Source: an uncultured Clostridia bacterium (lineage in GTDB: Bacteria > Bacillota > Clostridia > TANB77 > CAG-508). From it: DNA of 48,254 nucleotides. The stretch's first letter is position 1, and the number at the start of each line of letters is the position of its first letter. Of the stretch, positions 33,185 through 42,297 are shown piece by piece. The DNA lies in NCBI GenBank assembly GCA_947589645.1, contig CANQCG010000010.1:1-48254 (forward strand). Direction: 5' to 3'. The position numbers were made by a program, and so were the translations under genes. Under the pieces are notes generated by a model that saw nothing but the letters and a program-made list of their open reading frames with translations, was not told the DNA's origin and did no database searches.

Positions 33185-34816
33185 TTAAAATTCGTCTAAA
33201 CTTGTTAAAATTAAGCTGTTAAATCTTCTTCCCCATTTTTCTCTACCTAATGCTGTGTAATATTTTATTAGTGCATTTTCATATATGTCATTTTTATGTT
33301 TTGTTAAATATTCATATATAGAATCACATGTACTGTCTACATTACTTTGCTCTACTATACTTGTATAACATCCTAGCTCTGTTCTATTACGATATTTTTG
33401 ATTTGTTGCTCCATCTGTTCTTATTTCAAAATCTAAGTCTAATACTCCATCTTTTACTGTATAAGTTTTCATGTAGTCACTGTTTTTTAATAAGTGCTTA
33501 TCATTTATTTTATGATAATAACCATCAGATGTTGCTATATATATTTTTCCTTCGTTTATTACTTCTTCGGTTTTTGCATTGGCTACAACTGTATAACCAT
33601 TATATATTTTTCCACCCATGTTTAAACCTTGTAAAAAACTTATTATAGAAATTTCGTTCTGTAACATGTCCCAATCGGTTTCTTTTAAGACAGGCATCTG
33701 AAAATCAGTTGTACTACCTGAATAATTGTTAAAATTTGCTATTGCTATAGATAAGTTACTCTCTATAGCATATCTTATTACATCTTTTCTATGTGTATTA
33801 AAATTTGAACCTGGAGAGTCATAATTTCCATCAAATATATTTCCAATGTTTTTATCTTGCAAATTATTTATTGGAACAGCATTGTTTACTGTAATGCTAC
33901 TTAAGTTGTTATCTACCCAAAGAGTAAATTCGTACGCTTTTTTATAATAATCAATTGCACTTATATTGTTTTCTATTGCATTTTTATACATTGCATATGT
34001 TTCTTCATCTTTTGCTTTAATTGCTTGCTCTACCCTATCTCCACCTAGTATATAGAATATTTTTTCTTGGCCTTCGTCCAAGTAATATTTTGTTCCATTT
34101 AATTTTATATATTTGTATTGTTTTATAGTTGTTCCATCTGATTCAACTAAATTTTCTGTTAAGTTTGATTCTTTTTCTATAGGTACTCCGTTATAGTAAA
34201 CTTGATTTGTAGCTGAGTCAATAAATACTCCTAATTTATCTTTTGCATTAGCTCTTGTTAATAAATATCCTGCTTTATCTACCATTGCTCCTTTAACGAA
34301 ACCTTGAATTGTTATATAGTTATCTAATGTATATGTTATTACAAAGTCATTGTTTGCGCCACTTGTGTATCTACAACTATAATATACATATGGTTTAAAG
34401 CCATAGTCTTTTCCTGTGCTACCTAAATTAATTGTTCCATTTTGCTCTGTTATATTTTGGTATGGTGAATATATATAATAGCCATCATACATTGTATACA
34501 CTAATGCTGGTACATAAGAGTGTAAATCTTCTTTTGAATAACCTTGCATGCTAAAGCATTGTTCCATTGAATTGAAAAATGCATTTGCTGATGCTTCTAT
34601 AATGTTCATTTTTCTATCTGTAATTCCTGTAGTTGTATCATTGAATGTATTTATTTGAAATGCCTTCAGAGCATCATCAGTTGAAGTAATTAGCGATGAA
34701 TCATATGTTTGTTCTATTGCAAAGATTTTTCTTTGCATTGCTGAATATTCTCCTAATACAACAGATATTGGCATTATTATTAATACAAATATTATTGCCA
34801 GAGTTTGTATTTTCAT
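33185..34816 (-). CDS. Large exported protein of the Tad-like locus, unknown function
   Basis: 543 residues with one N-terminal hydrophobic segment (about 5-22) and the rest predicted outside the membrane. No known catalytic motif was recognised. Visible are a Tyr-rich stretch (VPALVYTMYDGYYIYSPYQN, about 103-122), many Asn, Thr and Tyr residues, and four Cys that could pair outside the cell. Being the last gene of the pilus-like run and by far the largest of its exported products, it is a candidate tip, adhesin or major surface component. It is preceded by a 19-bp intercistronic hairpin that may lower or stabilise its expression relative to the upstream genes. ATG follows AAAGGAAA. Confidence 0.65.
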   Translation of the reverse strand: MKIQTLAIIFVLIIMPISVVLGEYSAMQRKIFAIEQTYDSSLITSTDDALKAFQINTFNDTTTGITDRKMNIIEASANAFFNSMEQCFSMQGYSKEDLHSYVPALVYTMYDGYYIYSPYQNITEQNGTINLGSTGKDYGFKPYVYYSCRYTSGANNDFVITYTLDNYITIQGFVKGAMVDKAGYLLTRANAKDKLGVFIDSATNQVYYNGVPIEKESNLTENLVESDGTTIKQYKYIKLNGTKYYLDEGQEKIFYILGGDRVEQAIKAKDEETYAMYKNAIENNISAIDYYKKAYEFTLWVDNNLSSITVNNAVPINNLQDKNIGNIFDGNYDSPGSNFNTHRKDVIRYAIESNLSIAIANFNNYSGSTTDFQMPVLKETDWDMLQNEISIISFLQGLNMGGKIYNGYTVVANAKTEEVINEGKIYIATSDGYYHKINDKHLLKNSDYMKTYTVKDGVLDLDFEIRTDGATNQKYRNRTELGCYTSIVEQSNVDSTCDSIYEYLTKHKNDIYENALIKYYTALGREKWGRRFNSLILTSLDEF

Positions 34817-34836
34817 ATTTTTTTCCTTTCAAAACG

Positions 34837-34889
34837 AACTGTTCTAAAATGAAATATTAAAAATTTATATTTCATTTTAGGACAGCTCT
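34837..34889 (-). repeat. 19-bp intercistronic hairpin
   Basis: 34840-34858 pairs with 34868-34886 over 19 bp with one G-T wobble around a 9-base loop. On the minus strand it is followed by TTCGTTTT. It lies 18 bp after the stop of the 174-residue gene. It could be a partial terminator or an mRNA-stabilising structure. Confidence 0.7.
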
Positions 34890-34906
34890 ATTATGTATCT
34901 TTTATA

Positions 34907-35431
34907 TTATTTTCCATTTACACTTACTGTTCCTGCTGCACTTGCAAATATAATATATGTATCGTCTCCCATTACTGAATACCAAACTCCTCTTAAAGTT
35001 TGTGCAAATGTTTTACTTCTATTTTTTACTCTTACTGAAACAATGTCTCCTTCTTTTAAGACATATTTACCTTTGTTGTTAAGTTCTTCCTCTATTTGCG
35101 TTGTATACACAGAATAATAAACATTTTCTCCTATTATAACTACATTAGTTGCTGAAGATGTTTTTTTAGATGGATTTTCATCTAATATTTGAAATTGTAT
35201 TTCTACATCATAAGCGTTCCCAGTTGCAGAAATAGATGACACAAAACTATTATATTCATCATAAGTTAATGTTCCTGTTCTTCTTATTCCATCAACCAAT
35301 TCATTTGTATCAGTTTGAACTGTTAATTGTGTAATATCATCATTTCTGTCTGCTATCGTCATTAGTGGAAATATAAACATTAATATTCCAGCAATTCCTA
35401 TTGCTATTATAACAATAAATGTGTCATTCAT
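34907..35431 (-). CDS. Small membrane-anchored protein of the Tad-like locus
   Basis: 174 residues. One hydrophobic N-terminal helix (about 5-24) and a predicted beta-rich extracytoplasmic domain with short Ser/Thr/Gly segments. It lacks the MENA start of its neighbours and has the general layout of a TadE/TadF-like minor pseudopilin or an assembly factor, although no family motif is clear. ATG at 35431 has a ribosome binding site AGGAG. It lies 28 bp downstream of the MENA-type 182-residue gene. Confidence 0.6.
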   Translation of the reverse strand: MNDTFIVIIAIGIAGILMFIFPLMTIADRNDDITQLTVQTDTNELVDGIRRTGTLTYDEYNSFVSSISATGNAYDVEIQFQILDENPSKKTSSATNVVIIGENVYYSVYTTQIEEELNNKGKYVLKEGDIVSVRVKNRSKTFAQTLRGVWYSVMGDDTYIIFASAAGTVSVNGK

Positions 35432-35459
35432 ATTAATTCTCCTCTTATAATATTTTTAT

Positions 35460-36008
35460 TTACTTTTCTGTATAAGCAATAACTCTTTTCTTTATTTTAT
35501 TTACCTCTGCTACGTCTGATTCTCCGTCTCCTACAGCATCATCCATATAGTATTCTCCTAATTGCTCATAAAAGGTTTTATTCTTTAAATTATTATATAA
35601 ACCATCTGTATATAATAGTTTATCTAACCTGTCTACAACATCTTTTGAACTTGCATATATTTCTTTTTCTAGATCAAAATAATTTATGTCTTCGCCTTCG
35701 TTATCTTTATTTACATTTAATGCATTTCCATCTTTGTCGTAAAAATATATAGCAAAGTTTTCCTTATAAGCTCTATATATCATTGGTATTATTGTGTCTA
35801 TACCTACTTCACGTGTTGCTTTATTAAATTGTACAAAGTTTAAATAATTACCATCTGCATCAGTTACATATTCTTCTTCATCACTTGCTGTAAATATTCT
35901 ATTTAAAGCTTGAGACGCCATAGTAAAAGTTGATATAGTAAGGGAAAGAGCTAAAACAAATATTAGTACACTACCTGCTACTTTTAAAGCATCTACAGCA
36001 TTTTCCAT
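35460..36008 (-). CDS. MENA-type pilin-like protein 4 of the Tad-like locus
   Basis: 182 residues starting MENAVDALKVAGSVLIFVLA. The same MENAxxALxxA start appears in three other genes of the locus (36036, 36994, 37515). One hydrophobic helix (about 7-30) is followed by a polar, acidic domain (TASDEEEYVTDADG) predicted outside the membrane. There is no leader peptide before the hydrophobic part and no Gly cleavage site of the usual prepilin type. It is probably a pilus subunit or pseudopilin; this is inferred from gene context and size. Confidence 0.65.
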   Translation of the reverse strand: MENAVDALKVAGSVLIFVLALSLTISTFTMASQALNRIFTASDEEEYVTDADGNYLNFVQFNKATREVGIDTIIPMIYRAYKENFAIYFYDKDGNALNVNKDNEGEDINYFDLEKEIYASSKDVVDRLDKLLYTDGLYNNLKNKTFYEQLGEYYMDDAVGDGESDVAEVNKIKKRVIAYTEK

Positions 36009-36035
36009 TACTATATCACTTCTTTCTTTTATAAA

Positions 36036-36443
36036 TTATTTTGATATTGTTATTTTGTTAACTATTCCTGAACCTGCAAAATTGCATGTTACTTTATAAT
36101 AGTCACTTCCTGAAACTCTAGCAGCTGATGATGCACTTGTTGCTTGTGTTACAATACCACTCGCAGAAATTTCAACAAAACGCTTTGTGCCTGTTGCTGC
36201 CTCTTGTAAATTGTGAGAACATACTTCTCTTAAAAGTGCATTTACTTGAGTTGTTGATTTATGATCTCCCTCATAACCTGAAAATTTTCCATTAAATTGT
36301 TCTATTGCTGCTGAATCTAAACCTGATCCTGCATCTTGTACAGCTGAGGTTCCTTGACGCATAACTACTATACCTAAAGATATTAATAATATAGCTATTA
36401 AAACAGCTGCTGCTATTAATAATGCTTTGGTTGCATTCTCCAT
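36036..36443 (-). CDS. MENA-type pilin-like protein 3 of the Tad-like locus
   Basis: 135 residues starting MENATKALLIAAAVLIAILL, the shortest of the four MENA proteins. The hydrophobic helix spans about 7-28. The rest is rich in Ser, Ala, Gly and Thr (SSAARVSGSDYY) with two Cys near residues 76 and 119, resembling a small major pilin domain. ATG at 36443 follows a very strong AAAGGAGG, stronger than those of its neighbours. That fits the most abundant subunit of the structure, although this is an inference. Confidence 0.68.
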   Translation of the reverse strand: MENATKALLIAAAVLIAILLISLGIVVMRQGTSAVQDAGSGLDSAAIEQFNGKFSGYEGDHKSTTQVNALLREVCSHNLQEAATGTKRFVEISASGIVTQATSASSAARVSGSDYYKVTCNFAGSGIVNKITISK

Positions 36444-36496
36444 AATATTTCCTCCTTTTTTGCTTCTGTTTTTTATAAAAATAAAATATTAATAAC

Positions 36497-36934
36497 TTAT
36501 TTAGAAATTTGTTCAAAATATAAGTAACTTACTCTTCCTGTTTTTTTATGGTATTCTATCTTGGTACATTTAAATAGTATATTCGAATAGTTTTGAACAA
36601 ATCTTTCCATTCCACCATTATAGAAAACTTCCATTGGATAAACTTGATTTGTTTCAACATCTATCATTTTTACATCTATATTGATAGAATTTGTATTATT
36701 GTTTATGAATCTTTTGTCTTCTGTTAATTCGACATTATTCTTCTTATTATTATTTATAACCTTATTTATTATAGTTGTCAAGTCAATTCCGTAAATTTCC
36801 TTTTGGTAATTTTTTTCAAATTCAAGGTTGTATTGTTTGACTTCATTATATTGTTTTTTATAATTCATATAGTTAAAACTCATTATCGCAATGATAATTA
36901 ATGTAAAACTAAGTAAAACTATTATTTTTTTCAT
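36497..36934 (-). CDS. Small membrane-anchored protein sharing the C-terminal motif of the MENA proteins
   Basis: 145 residues with a hydrophobic N-terminal helix (about 3-22) but no MENA start. Near its end KKTGRVSYLYFEQ matches the TNTGRVSRIYFYI and DAGRVLKFEFEF ends of the 167- and 227-residue MENA proteins, so it belongs to the same structural group despite the different N-terminus. A consensus promoter lies immediately 5' of it. The role is probably a minor pseudopilin. Confidence 0.6.
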   Translation of the reverse strand: MKKIIVLLSFTLIIIAIMSFNYMNYKKQYNEVKQYNLEFEKNYQKEIYGIDLTTIINKVINNNKKNNVELTEDKRFINNNTNSINIDVKMIDVETNQVYPMEVFYNGGMERFVQNYSNILFKCTKIEYHKKTGRVSYLYFEQISK

Positions 36935-36945
36935 ATTACACCTAT

Positions 36946-36974
36946 ATTATAACATTTTCTTGTAAATTTTGCAA
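36946..36974 (-). promoter_or_regulatory. Internal promoter of the Tad-like locus
   Basis: On the minus strand TTGCAA (36969-36974), 17-base spacer, TATAAT (36946-36951). The expected transcript start is about 5-7 bases from the ATG at 36934, so the message would be nearly leaderless. Confidence 0.6.
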
Positions 36975-36993
36975 TGTTTCAGCTTTTATAGTA

Positions 36994-37497
36994 TTATGGA
37001 ATATAAAAGTATATTCTACTCACTCTTCCAGTATTAGTATTAGTTTCCACTTTACATTTATATTTGATATTGTCTGTTTTTCCATTTGCAATATTATTTT
37101 CTAATTCCTGCATATTTTTATTTAATAAGTCTTCATCAGATTTGTTTAATATTATAGATGTTAGCAATTTAGCATTAGCAAGTGATGTTCCTAAATAAAC
37201 ATCTATATAAGCATTATCGTCTTGTGCCCTATCGTTTAATGGGTTATATCCTGCAGTTTGATTATTACTTTCTAAGGCATAATTTTTTACAGTTATAACA
37301 TCTTGTATTGTACAGTCTAATGAATCATATTTTAAAAACCTGTCATTAAATTGATTAAGTGAGTTTTGTTCCATTTGTTTTTGCGTAATTTCTGCATAAC
37401 CAGACATAATGTTTGCCAAATATACTCCAAGTGATAATATTAATATTCCTATTAATATTGCCGCTGCCATAATTAAAGCATTTGACGCGTTTTCCAT
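36994..37497 (-). CDS. MENA-type pilin-like protein 2 of the Tad-like locus
   Basis: 167 residues starting MENASNALIMAAAILIGILI. The hydrophobic helix (about 7-28) leads into a coiled-coil-like stretch (EITQKQMEQNSLNQFNDRF), the typical neck of a pilin alpha-1 helix. An alpha/beta domain ending TNTGRVSRIYFYI follows. The same C-terminal GRV-aromatic motif occurs in two neighbours. AGAGGAG precedes the ATG. It lies 17 bp after the 227-residue paralogue. Confidence 0.67.
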   Translation of the reverse strand: MENASNALIMAAAILIGILILSLGVYLANIMSGYAEITQKQMEQNSLNQFNDRFLKYDSLDCTIQDVITVKNYALESNNQTAGYNPLNDRAQDDNAYIDVYLGTSLANAKLLTSIILNKSDEDLLNKNMQELENNIANGKTDNIKYKCKVETNTNTGRVSRIYFYIP

Positions 37498-37514
37498 TGC
37501 TATCTCCTCTATTA

Positions 37515-38198
37515 TTATTCAAATTTTCCGTTAAATTCAAATTCAAACTTTAAAACTCTTCCCGCATCAGTATATTTTAACGATGTACAGTCAAAATGTG
37601 CTCTTTTAAATTGTTGATACTGATAATATTTTAAAATATCTTCTTCGTCCACTGAATTTGGATTATTAATTTTTAATTCTTTTAAAAAGTTGTCTTTTTT
37701 ATCTGCATCTAGTAATTTTGATATGTTTTTTGCTAATTTATCTGCAAGCCCTGAAGGATATTTTGCCTCTATATTTCTAGCTTTTTGTAGAATTTCTCCA
37801 TCAATATTATCTTGAGTATATTTTCCATTGTATGTACCAGTAAAATCTATTAGCTTAATATTTTTATAGGTATCATATTGATAATACATGTTTTTCCATT
37901 TATTATCTTTATCTTTTATATTAACATCTATTTCAATATTAGAATTAGCATCATTTTGGATATTATTGAAATCTATTATTTTATATATTAATGATATTAG
38001 TTCAGTTCCTCGTACATCTTCTCTATCATAAGTGTTATATTGTTTGTTAAAGGCGATTAATTGCTCAGATGCTTTATTTTGCTCTTTGGCTGCATAATAA
38101 TTAGAGACTTGTCTAAAACCAAATATAATAACTGTTAAAATAATTAGACCCATTAATATTCCTGCTGCTATTAATAAGGCTTGTGATGCATTCTCCAT
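37515..38198 (-). CDS. MENA-type pilin-like protein 1 of the Tad-like locus
   Basis: 227 residues starting MENASQALLIAAGILMGLI. The hydrophobic helix spans about 7-29, then a helical neck (YYAAKEQNKASEQLIAFNKQ), then a Lys/Asp/Asn-rich extracytoplasmic domain ending in DAGRVLKFEFEF, the C-terminal motif shared with its neighbours. It is the largest MENA paralogue and the first exported subunit after the membrane assembly genes. It is probably a structural or minor subunit; direct evidence is only the shared signature and the locus. Confidence 0.66.
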   Translation of the reverse strand: MENASQALLIAAGILMGLIILTVIIFGFRQVSNYYAAKEQNKASEQLIAFNKQYNTYDREDVRGTELISLIYKIIDFNNIQNDANSNIEIDVNIKDKDNKWKNMYYQYDTYKNIKLIDFTGTYNGKYTQDNIDGEILQKARNIEAKYPSGLADKLAKNISKLLDADKKDNFLKELKINNPNSVDEEDILKYYQYQQFKRAHFDCTSLKYTDAGRVLKFEFEFNGKFE

Positions 38199-38245
38199 AA
38201 GATTTTTCCTTTCATTATATTAATTTTAGATTATAAATACCCCTT

Positions 38246-40306
38246 TTATCTCAAACTGTTCATTGAGCTTCCCATACTTTGCATTCCTATAAATACTAAT
38301 GGTATAATTAAGTAACCTACAAATAGACATATCATTGGTGAAAATCCTACTGCTCTTCCTATCATACTTTTTCTTGATATTAATCTTTCGTTTGCTTCTT
38401 TTCTCTTTTCTTGGTAGTAATCTCTGTCTGAGTCTAATTCATCAAAAGCTTCTCTAATAGGTATTTTTTCTACAGCTGCTTGCAAGCTTTCAATTATTCT
38501 TATAAATTGTGCAAATGAAACAGATGCTTTTAGTTCTTCTAATGCTTCCCATGCTCCTGCCTCATAGTTGTTTACACATTTACTAATTGGCTCTTTAAAT
38601 ATATTTGCATATCTTTCAAGCCACTCTAATATCATTTCTACGTTTACTCTTTCGATCTTCATTAACATTTGTATAATGGTTTGGAATTGCATTACTTCGT
38701 TTTCCATCTCTAATTGTCGCATTATCTTTTGGAAATATAACATTCCAATAGGTCCCATATAACCTATTAATGCAAATATTAAAGATAGTAAAATTTCAAA
38801 CCATTGCAAATATTCGTTGTTTATTTGATGTAATTTGTCTAATACTCTTGCTGCTGCAGTTTCTATTTCTTCCTCATCTGCTTCTTCATAATATTGTGAT
38901 CTTGACATAGCAAGCTCTATGTCATGTTGTGTAGTTTTATTTTTTCCTCTAAACATATCTAGGAAATAATTATCTATTTTTGTTAATTCCTCTGCTTTTA
39001 TCCTATCTTTGTCCGACATCGATATTAAGTTATAATCTGTAGTCGGTTCTGTATATATGTAATCTACTTGAATTTTATGCAGTACTAGCATTAAAATTAT
39101 TGATACAATAAATGTTACTACAAATAAGCATATTCTATCTACATATATCCATTCTATTTTCTTTTTTGAAGCTGCATCTTTTAATAATTGCTTTAAGTTT
39201 CTGTTTTCTTTAGTTCCTTCTTTAGGTATAAATAGGTCAACTATTTTCTTTAGCTTTCTATATACCTTCTCTTCCCATGGCTTCTCGGTATTACTTGTAT
39301 CTATAGAAGTTGAACCATTATCTTTTAATTTTCTAGTTATTAAATATGCAACAAATGTTATTAGTACTATTAACATTTGTACTATAATTCCGGCTCTACC
39401 ATTATAGAAACTTTCTGTAAAGCTAAAGTTAGATATACACCAATTTTTTAATGGCTCTAATAGTAGTACGGGTACAATTGATATTACTGATAAGCTTTGG
39501 AATTGATAGTTTAATTTATCTCTTTTTAGTATTTCTAGTTGTATTTCTTGAGTGATATTATTAACATTCTTTAAGTATAGAGATGTTCCGTTTTCTTCTC
39601 TATCTCCAAATTCTTTTGTTAGGTATGATATACCAGCAAATTCTTTTAAATAACTATTTGGTGCTACATCATAATATTTTTCTAGTTCTGTTTCTGGATC
39701 GTCTGAAATTAAAACTTCGTATATCTTTTCTCCTTGCCTTGATATGTTTTTCTCATCATCAAGTGAAATTTGATATATTGCTTCTTCTACCATGTTGTAT
39801 TCATGATAAGCATGTCTTATTTCAGAGAAAAATTCTATTTGTTCTTTAAGTAAGTTATTATCTATTTTGTCAACCATTCCATCAATAAAAGTATCAACCA
39901 TGAATAATTCAAAAATTAACAGAATTGACATTAATAGTGAATTTTCATGTGTTATTATTATGGTTATTACTGCTATTGGTATTACAATGCATAGTGTTCT
40001 TAATAATATTTTTGCTGCGTCTCTTCTTGTTACATATTCATCATCTATATTTAATATTTCTAGTCTTCTTCTAATTTTTAATATGTATCTTTTTATAAAC
40101 GGTGTTTTGGTAAATATTACATAGGCTTTTTGATAAAAAACTTCTAATGTAAAGTTATTAGTCTTTGTACCTTCTTGCAATTTCTTCATTTGCATATATT
40201 CTGACTGTTGCATCTTTTTTCTTAATATAACATATGCTATGACAATTGCTATAAACAACACTATTATTATTCCCATGAATATTAATAATGTTTTTGTGGT
40301 TAACAT
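38246..40306 (-). CDS. TadB-TadC-like fused inner-membrane assembly protein
   Basis: 686 residues. Two halves each have the layout of a type II secretion F (GspF/TadB/TadC) domain. The first half spans about 130-330 (EFFSEIRHAYHEYNMVEEAI; LVVLL-rich helices). The second spans about 480-680 (MQFQTIIQMLMKIERVNVEM; LQAAVEKIPIREAFDELDSD). In most Tad systems TadB and TadC are separate proteins; here one polypeptide appears to do both. It would form the membrane platform that the ATPase below drives. AAAGGAGGTG gives a strong start at 40306. It directly follows the ATPase gene (47 bp). Confidence 0.78.
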   Translation of the reverse strand: MLTTKTLLIFMGIIIVLFIAIVIAYVILRKKMQQSEYMQMKKLQEGTKTNNFTLEVFYQKAYVIFTKTPFIKRYILKIRRRLEILNIDDEYVTRRDAAKILLRTLCIVIPIAVITIIITHENSLLMSILLIFELFMVDTFIDGMVDKIDNNLLKEQIEFFSEIRHAYHEYNMVEEAIYQISLDDEKNISRQGEKIYEVLISDDPETELEKYYDVAPNSYLKEFAGISYLTKEFGDREENGTSLYLKNVNNITQEIQLEILKRDKLNYQFQSLSVISIVPVLLLEPLKNWCISNFSFTESFYNGRAGIIVQMLIVLITFVAYLITRKLKDNGSTSIDTSNTEKPWEEKVYRKLKKIVDLFIPKEGTKENRNLKQLLKDAASKKKIEWIYVDRICLFVVTFIVSIILMLVLHKIQVDYIYTEPTTDYNLISMSDKDRIKAEELTKIDNYFLDMFRGKNKTTQHDIELAMSRSQYYEEADEEEIETAAARVLDKLHQINNEYLQWFEILLSLIFALIGYMGPIGMLYFQKIMRQLEMENEVMQFQTIIQMLMKIERVNVEMILEWLERYANIFKEPISKCVNNYEAGAWEALEELKASVSFAQFIRIIESLQAAVEKIPIREAFDELDSDRDYYQEKRKEANERLISRKSMIGRAVGFSPMICLFVGYLIIPLVFIGMQSMGSSMNSLR

Positions 40307-40353
40307 TCAAAACACCTCCTTTTATTATTATTGTTAATTAAATTCATATATTG

Positions 40354-42279
40354 CTACTGTTGTGCTTTTGCTGCTGCTTTTGCCTTTGCTTTTGTTCTAA
40401 CTGGTGCTTTTGTTCCCCAGTTTCTTTCAACAAATTCATCAAATGCTTGTTGATCTTCTTCGTTCATGTTTTCACGCATTTCTAGCAAGTTTTTGTCTGT
40501 TATTTTATTTGTAATTACATATTCGCCATCTATGTATTCTAGTATGTTTCTGTATGTATATAATTGTCTATCTGTTGATTTGCTGAAAAATTGAGTTGCA
40601 TTATCAAAAAATTTATCAAATTTTCCTTCTAATGTTTTTTCGTTTCTATGGTCATATGTATACTCATCTTTTGCTTGTATTGGTATACATTCTGTGATTC
40701 TTTCTATGTATCTTTTTCCTCTAAAGTCTTTTACTAAGTGTATGTCAAAGTTTAATACTTGTACTACTTGCTCCTCTGCTGTTTTTTCGTTTCTAAATAC
40801 ACCTGCTCTTAACATTGAGTTACGAAGTGCAGTTACTAAGTCTGGGAATGTTTTAGCGTGGTGCGTAAATAATGTAAATTTAGATGCTACTTGGGCTGAT
40901 TGTATCATCCAAGATGCTACGGGGTCTGTTGCAACCTCACCAATTATATTTACAGAACCATCGGTTTTCTTTTGAACGTCCAAACAGTCTTGTCCTGAAA
41001 CTGTTTCTGTCTCACGCATTGATAAAATATTTCTTGTTGGATATATTTTTCTTAAGTGTAACTCGAAAGCAGTTTCTGTAATACGAAGGTTCATTGTTTC
41101 GTATATGTTTTCTATCATTGCCATAAGCATTGTTGTTTTACCACAACCTTGCTCACCTGTTAGTGATATTATTCTTGCTCCTTTTACTAAGAATTTTAAA
41201 AGATTTATTGTTTCTTCGTAGCCAGGGAAGAATACTATTTGTTCTAGTGTAGCACGTTTTACGTCGAATTTTCTTACGAAGAATGCCCATGTTTCTGACA
41301 TGCTTGGTCTTACTACTACGACACGAGATCCGTCCTTCATTTCATTGATTTTATAACCATTTGTATCTGATAATTGTCCTGGGTTATTATATTTGTATAT
41401 GTTTTGGCAAACTCTTTTTAATTCGGCTTCTGTTCCAAATGAAAGGAATGCTAAACGTATTGATTTTCCTCTAAACATTATCCAGATACTATCACAAGCA
41501 CGTGGTACTTTGTATTCGGTAATTTGCTCTAAATAATCTCCATCTGTTTGTGCTACTTGGCTTAAGAATGATTCTGGAAGTCCAGATACACCTCCAGATA
41601 CACCATCTATGTTCATATCTCTTATTTCATCTATTGAGCTATAACCTTTGTAGTGTTGATATATTCTTTGAACTACTATGTTTAGTTTATCTGTAAAAGA
41701 TAGTACTATATTTTCTTTTTCAAAAATGTCATTAATTTCATCATCTGTTATTACATAGCAAGGTTTCGTTTCTCCTTGTATATATTTTAATGTGTCTAGG
41801 TTATATTTTTTTATTAGTTCTGATAAAGCTTCATAACCGAATTCTTTTTTATATGTATATATTAATATGTCAAATTTGTCTTGTGAAGTTAAAAGTGATG
41901 GCATATCAAATGGAATTGCTTTTGAAACATTGTTTTCATCAACCCCATATTCTTTTGCTAGTAAATCATATATAAGTTCTTTTACATATTTTTTATCGTT
42001 TACATCTCCATATGTACAACCCTTTAATGCTTTTTTCAATTCGTATTTTTTATTTTTTCTTCTTTTTAATTCTTCTTCTGATAGTCCTATATCATATAAG
42101 TTAACTTTTGTAATTTCATCAAGCCTACGCTTTATAAAGTCTCTCATTGCCATTAAAGTGAAGGTTTTGTCGTCTACTTCCATTTCTTCAACTACAGCAT
42201 TTTTATTTTTATTAATTTTTACATATATTAATATTCCAGCTATAACTAGTACTATTAATATTAATGCTATATTTAACAT
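40354..42279 (-). CDS. TadA/CpaF-like secretion ATPase with an N-terminal membrane segment
   Basis: 641 residues. The secretion ATPase core holds Walker A GEQGCGKTT (about 374-382), an Asp box, IIGEVATDPVASW as Walker B region and FTLFTHHAK as the His box, in the order of GspE/VirB11-type motors that power pilus assembly. Upstream is an unusual N-terminal membrane helix (about 2-21; LNIALILIVLVIAGILIYV), so this motor is membrane-anchored, plus a helical domain. The C-terminus is a Lys/Ala tail. A GTG at 42297 is in frame, but the ATG at 42279 has GGAGGT eight bases before it. It lies 18 bp after the CpaE-like gene. Confidence 0.87.
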   Translation of the reverse strand: MLNIALILIVLVIAGILIYVKINKNKNAVVEEMEVDDKTFTLMAMRDFIKRRLDEITKVNLYDIGLSEEELKRRKNKKYELKKALKGCTYGDVNDKKYVKELIYDLLAKEYGVDENNVSKAIPFDMPSLLTSQDKFDILIYTYKKEFGYEALSELIKKYNLDTLKYIQGETKPCYVITDDEINDIFEKENIVLSFTDKLNIVVQRIYQHYKGYSSIDEIRDMNIDGVSGGVSGLPESFLSQVAQTDGDYLEQITEYKVPRACDSIWIMFRGKSIRLAFLSFGTEAELKRVCQNIYKYNNPGQLSDTNGYKINEMKDGSRVVVVRPSMSETWAFFVRKFDVKRATLEQIVFFPGYEETINLLKFLVKGARIISLTGEQGCGKTTMLMAMIENIYETMNLRITETAFELHLRKIYPTRNILSMRETETVSGQDCLDVQKKTDGSVNIIGEVATDPVASWMIQSAQVASKFTLFTHHAKTFPDLVTALRNSMLRAGVFRNEKTAEEQVVQVLNFDIHLVKDFRGKRYIERITECIPIQAKDEYTYDHRNEKTLEGKFDKFFDNATQFFSKSTDRQLYTYRNILEYIDGEYVITNKITDKNLLEMRENMNEEDQQAFDEFVERNWGTKAPVRTKAKAKAAAKAQQ

Positions 42280-42297
42280 AGTTTTTCTACCTCCCAC

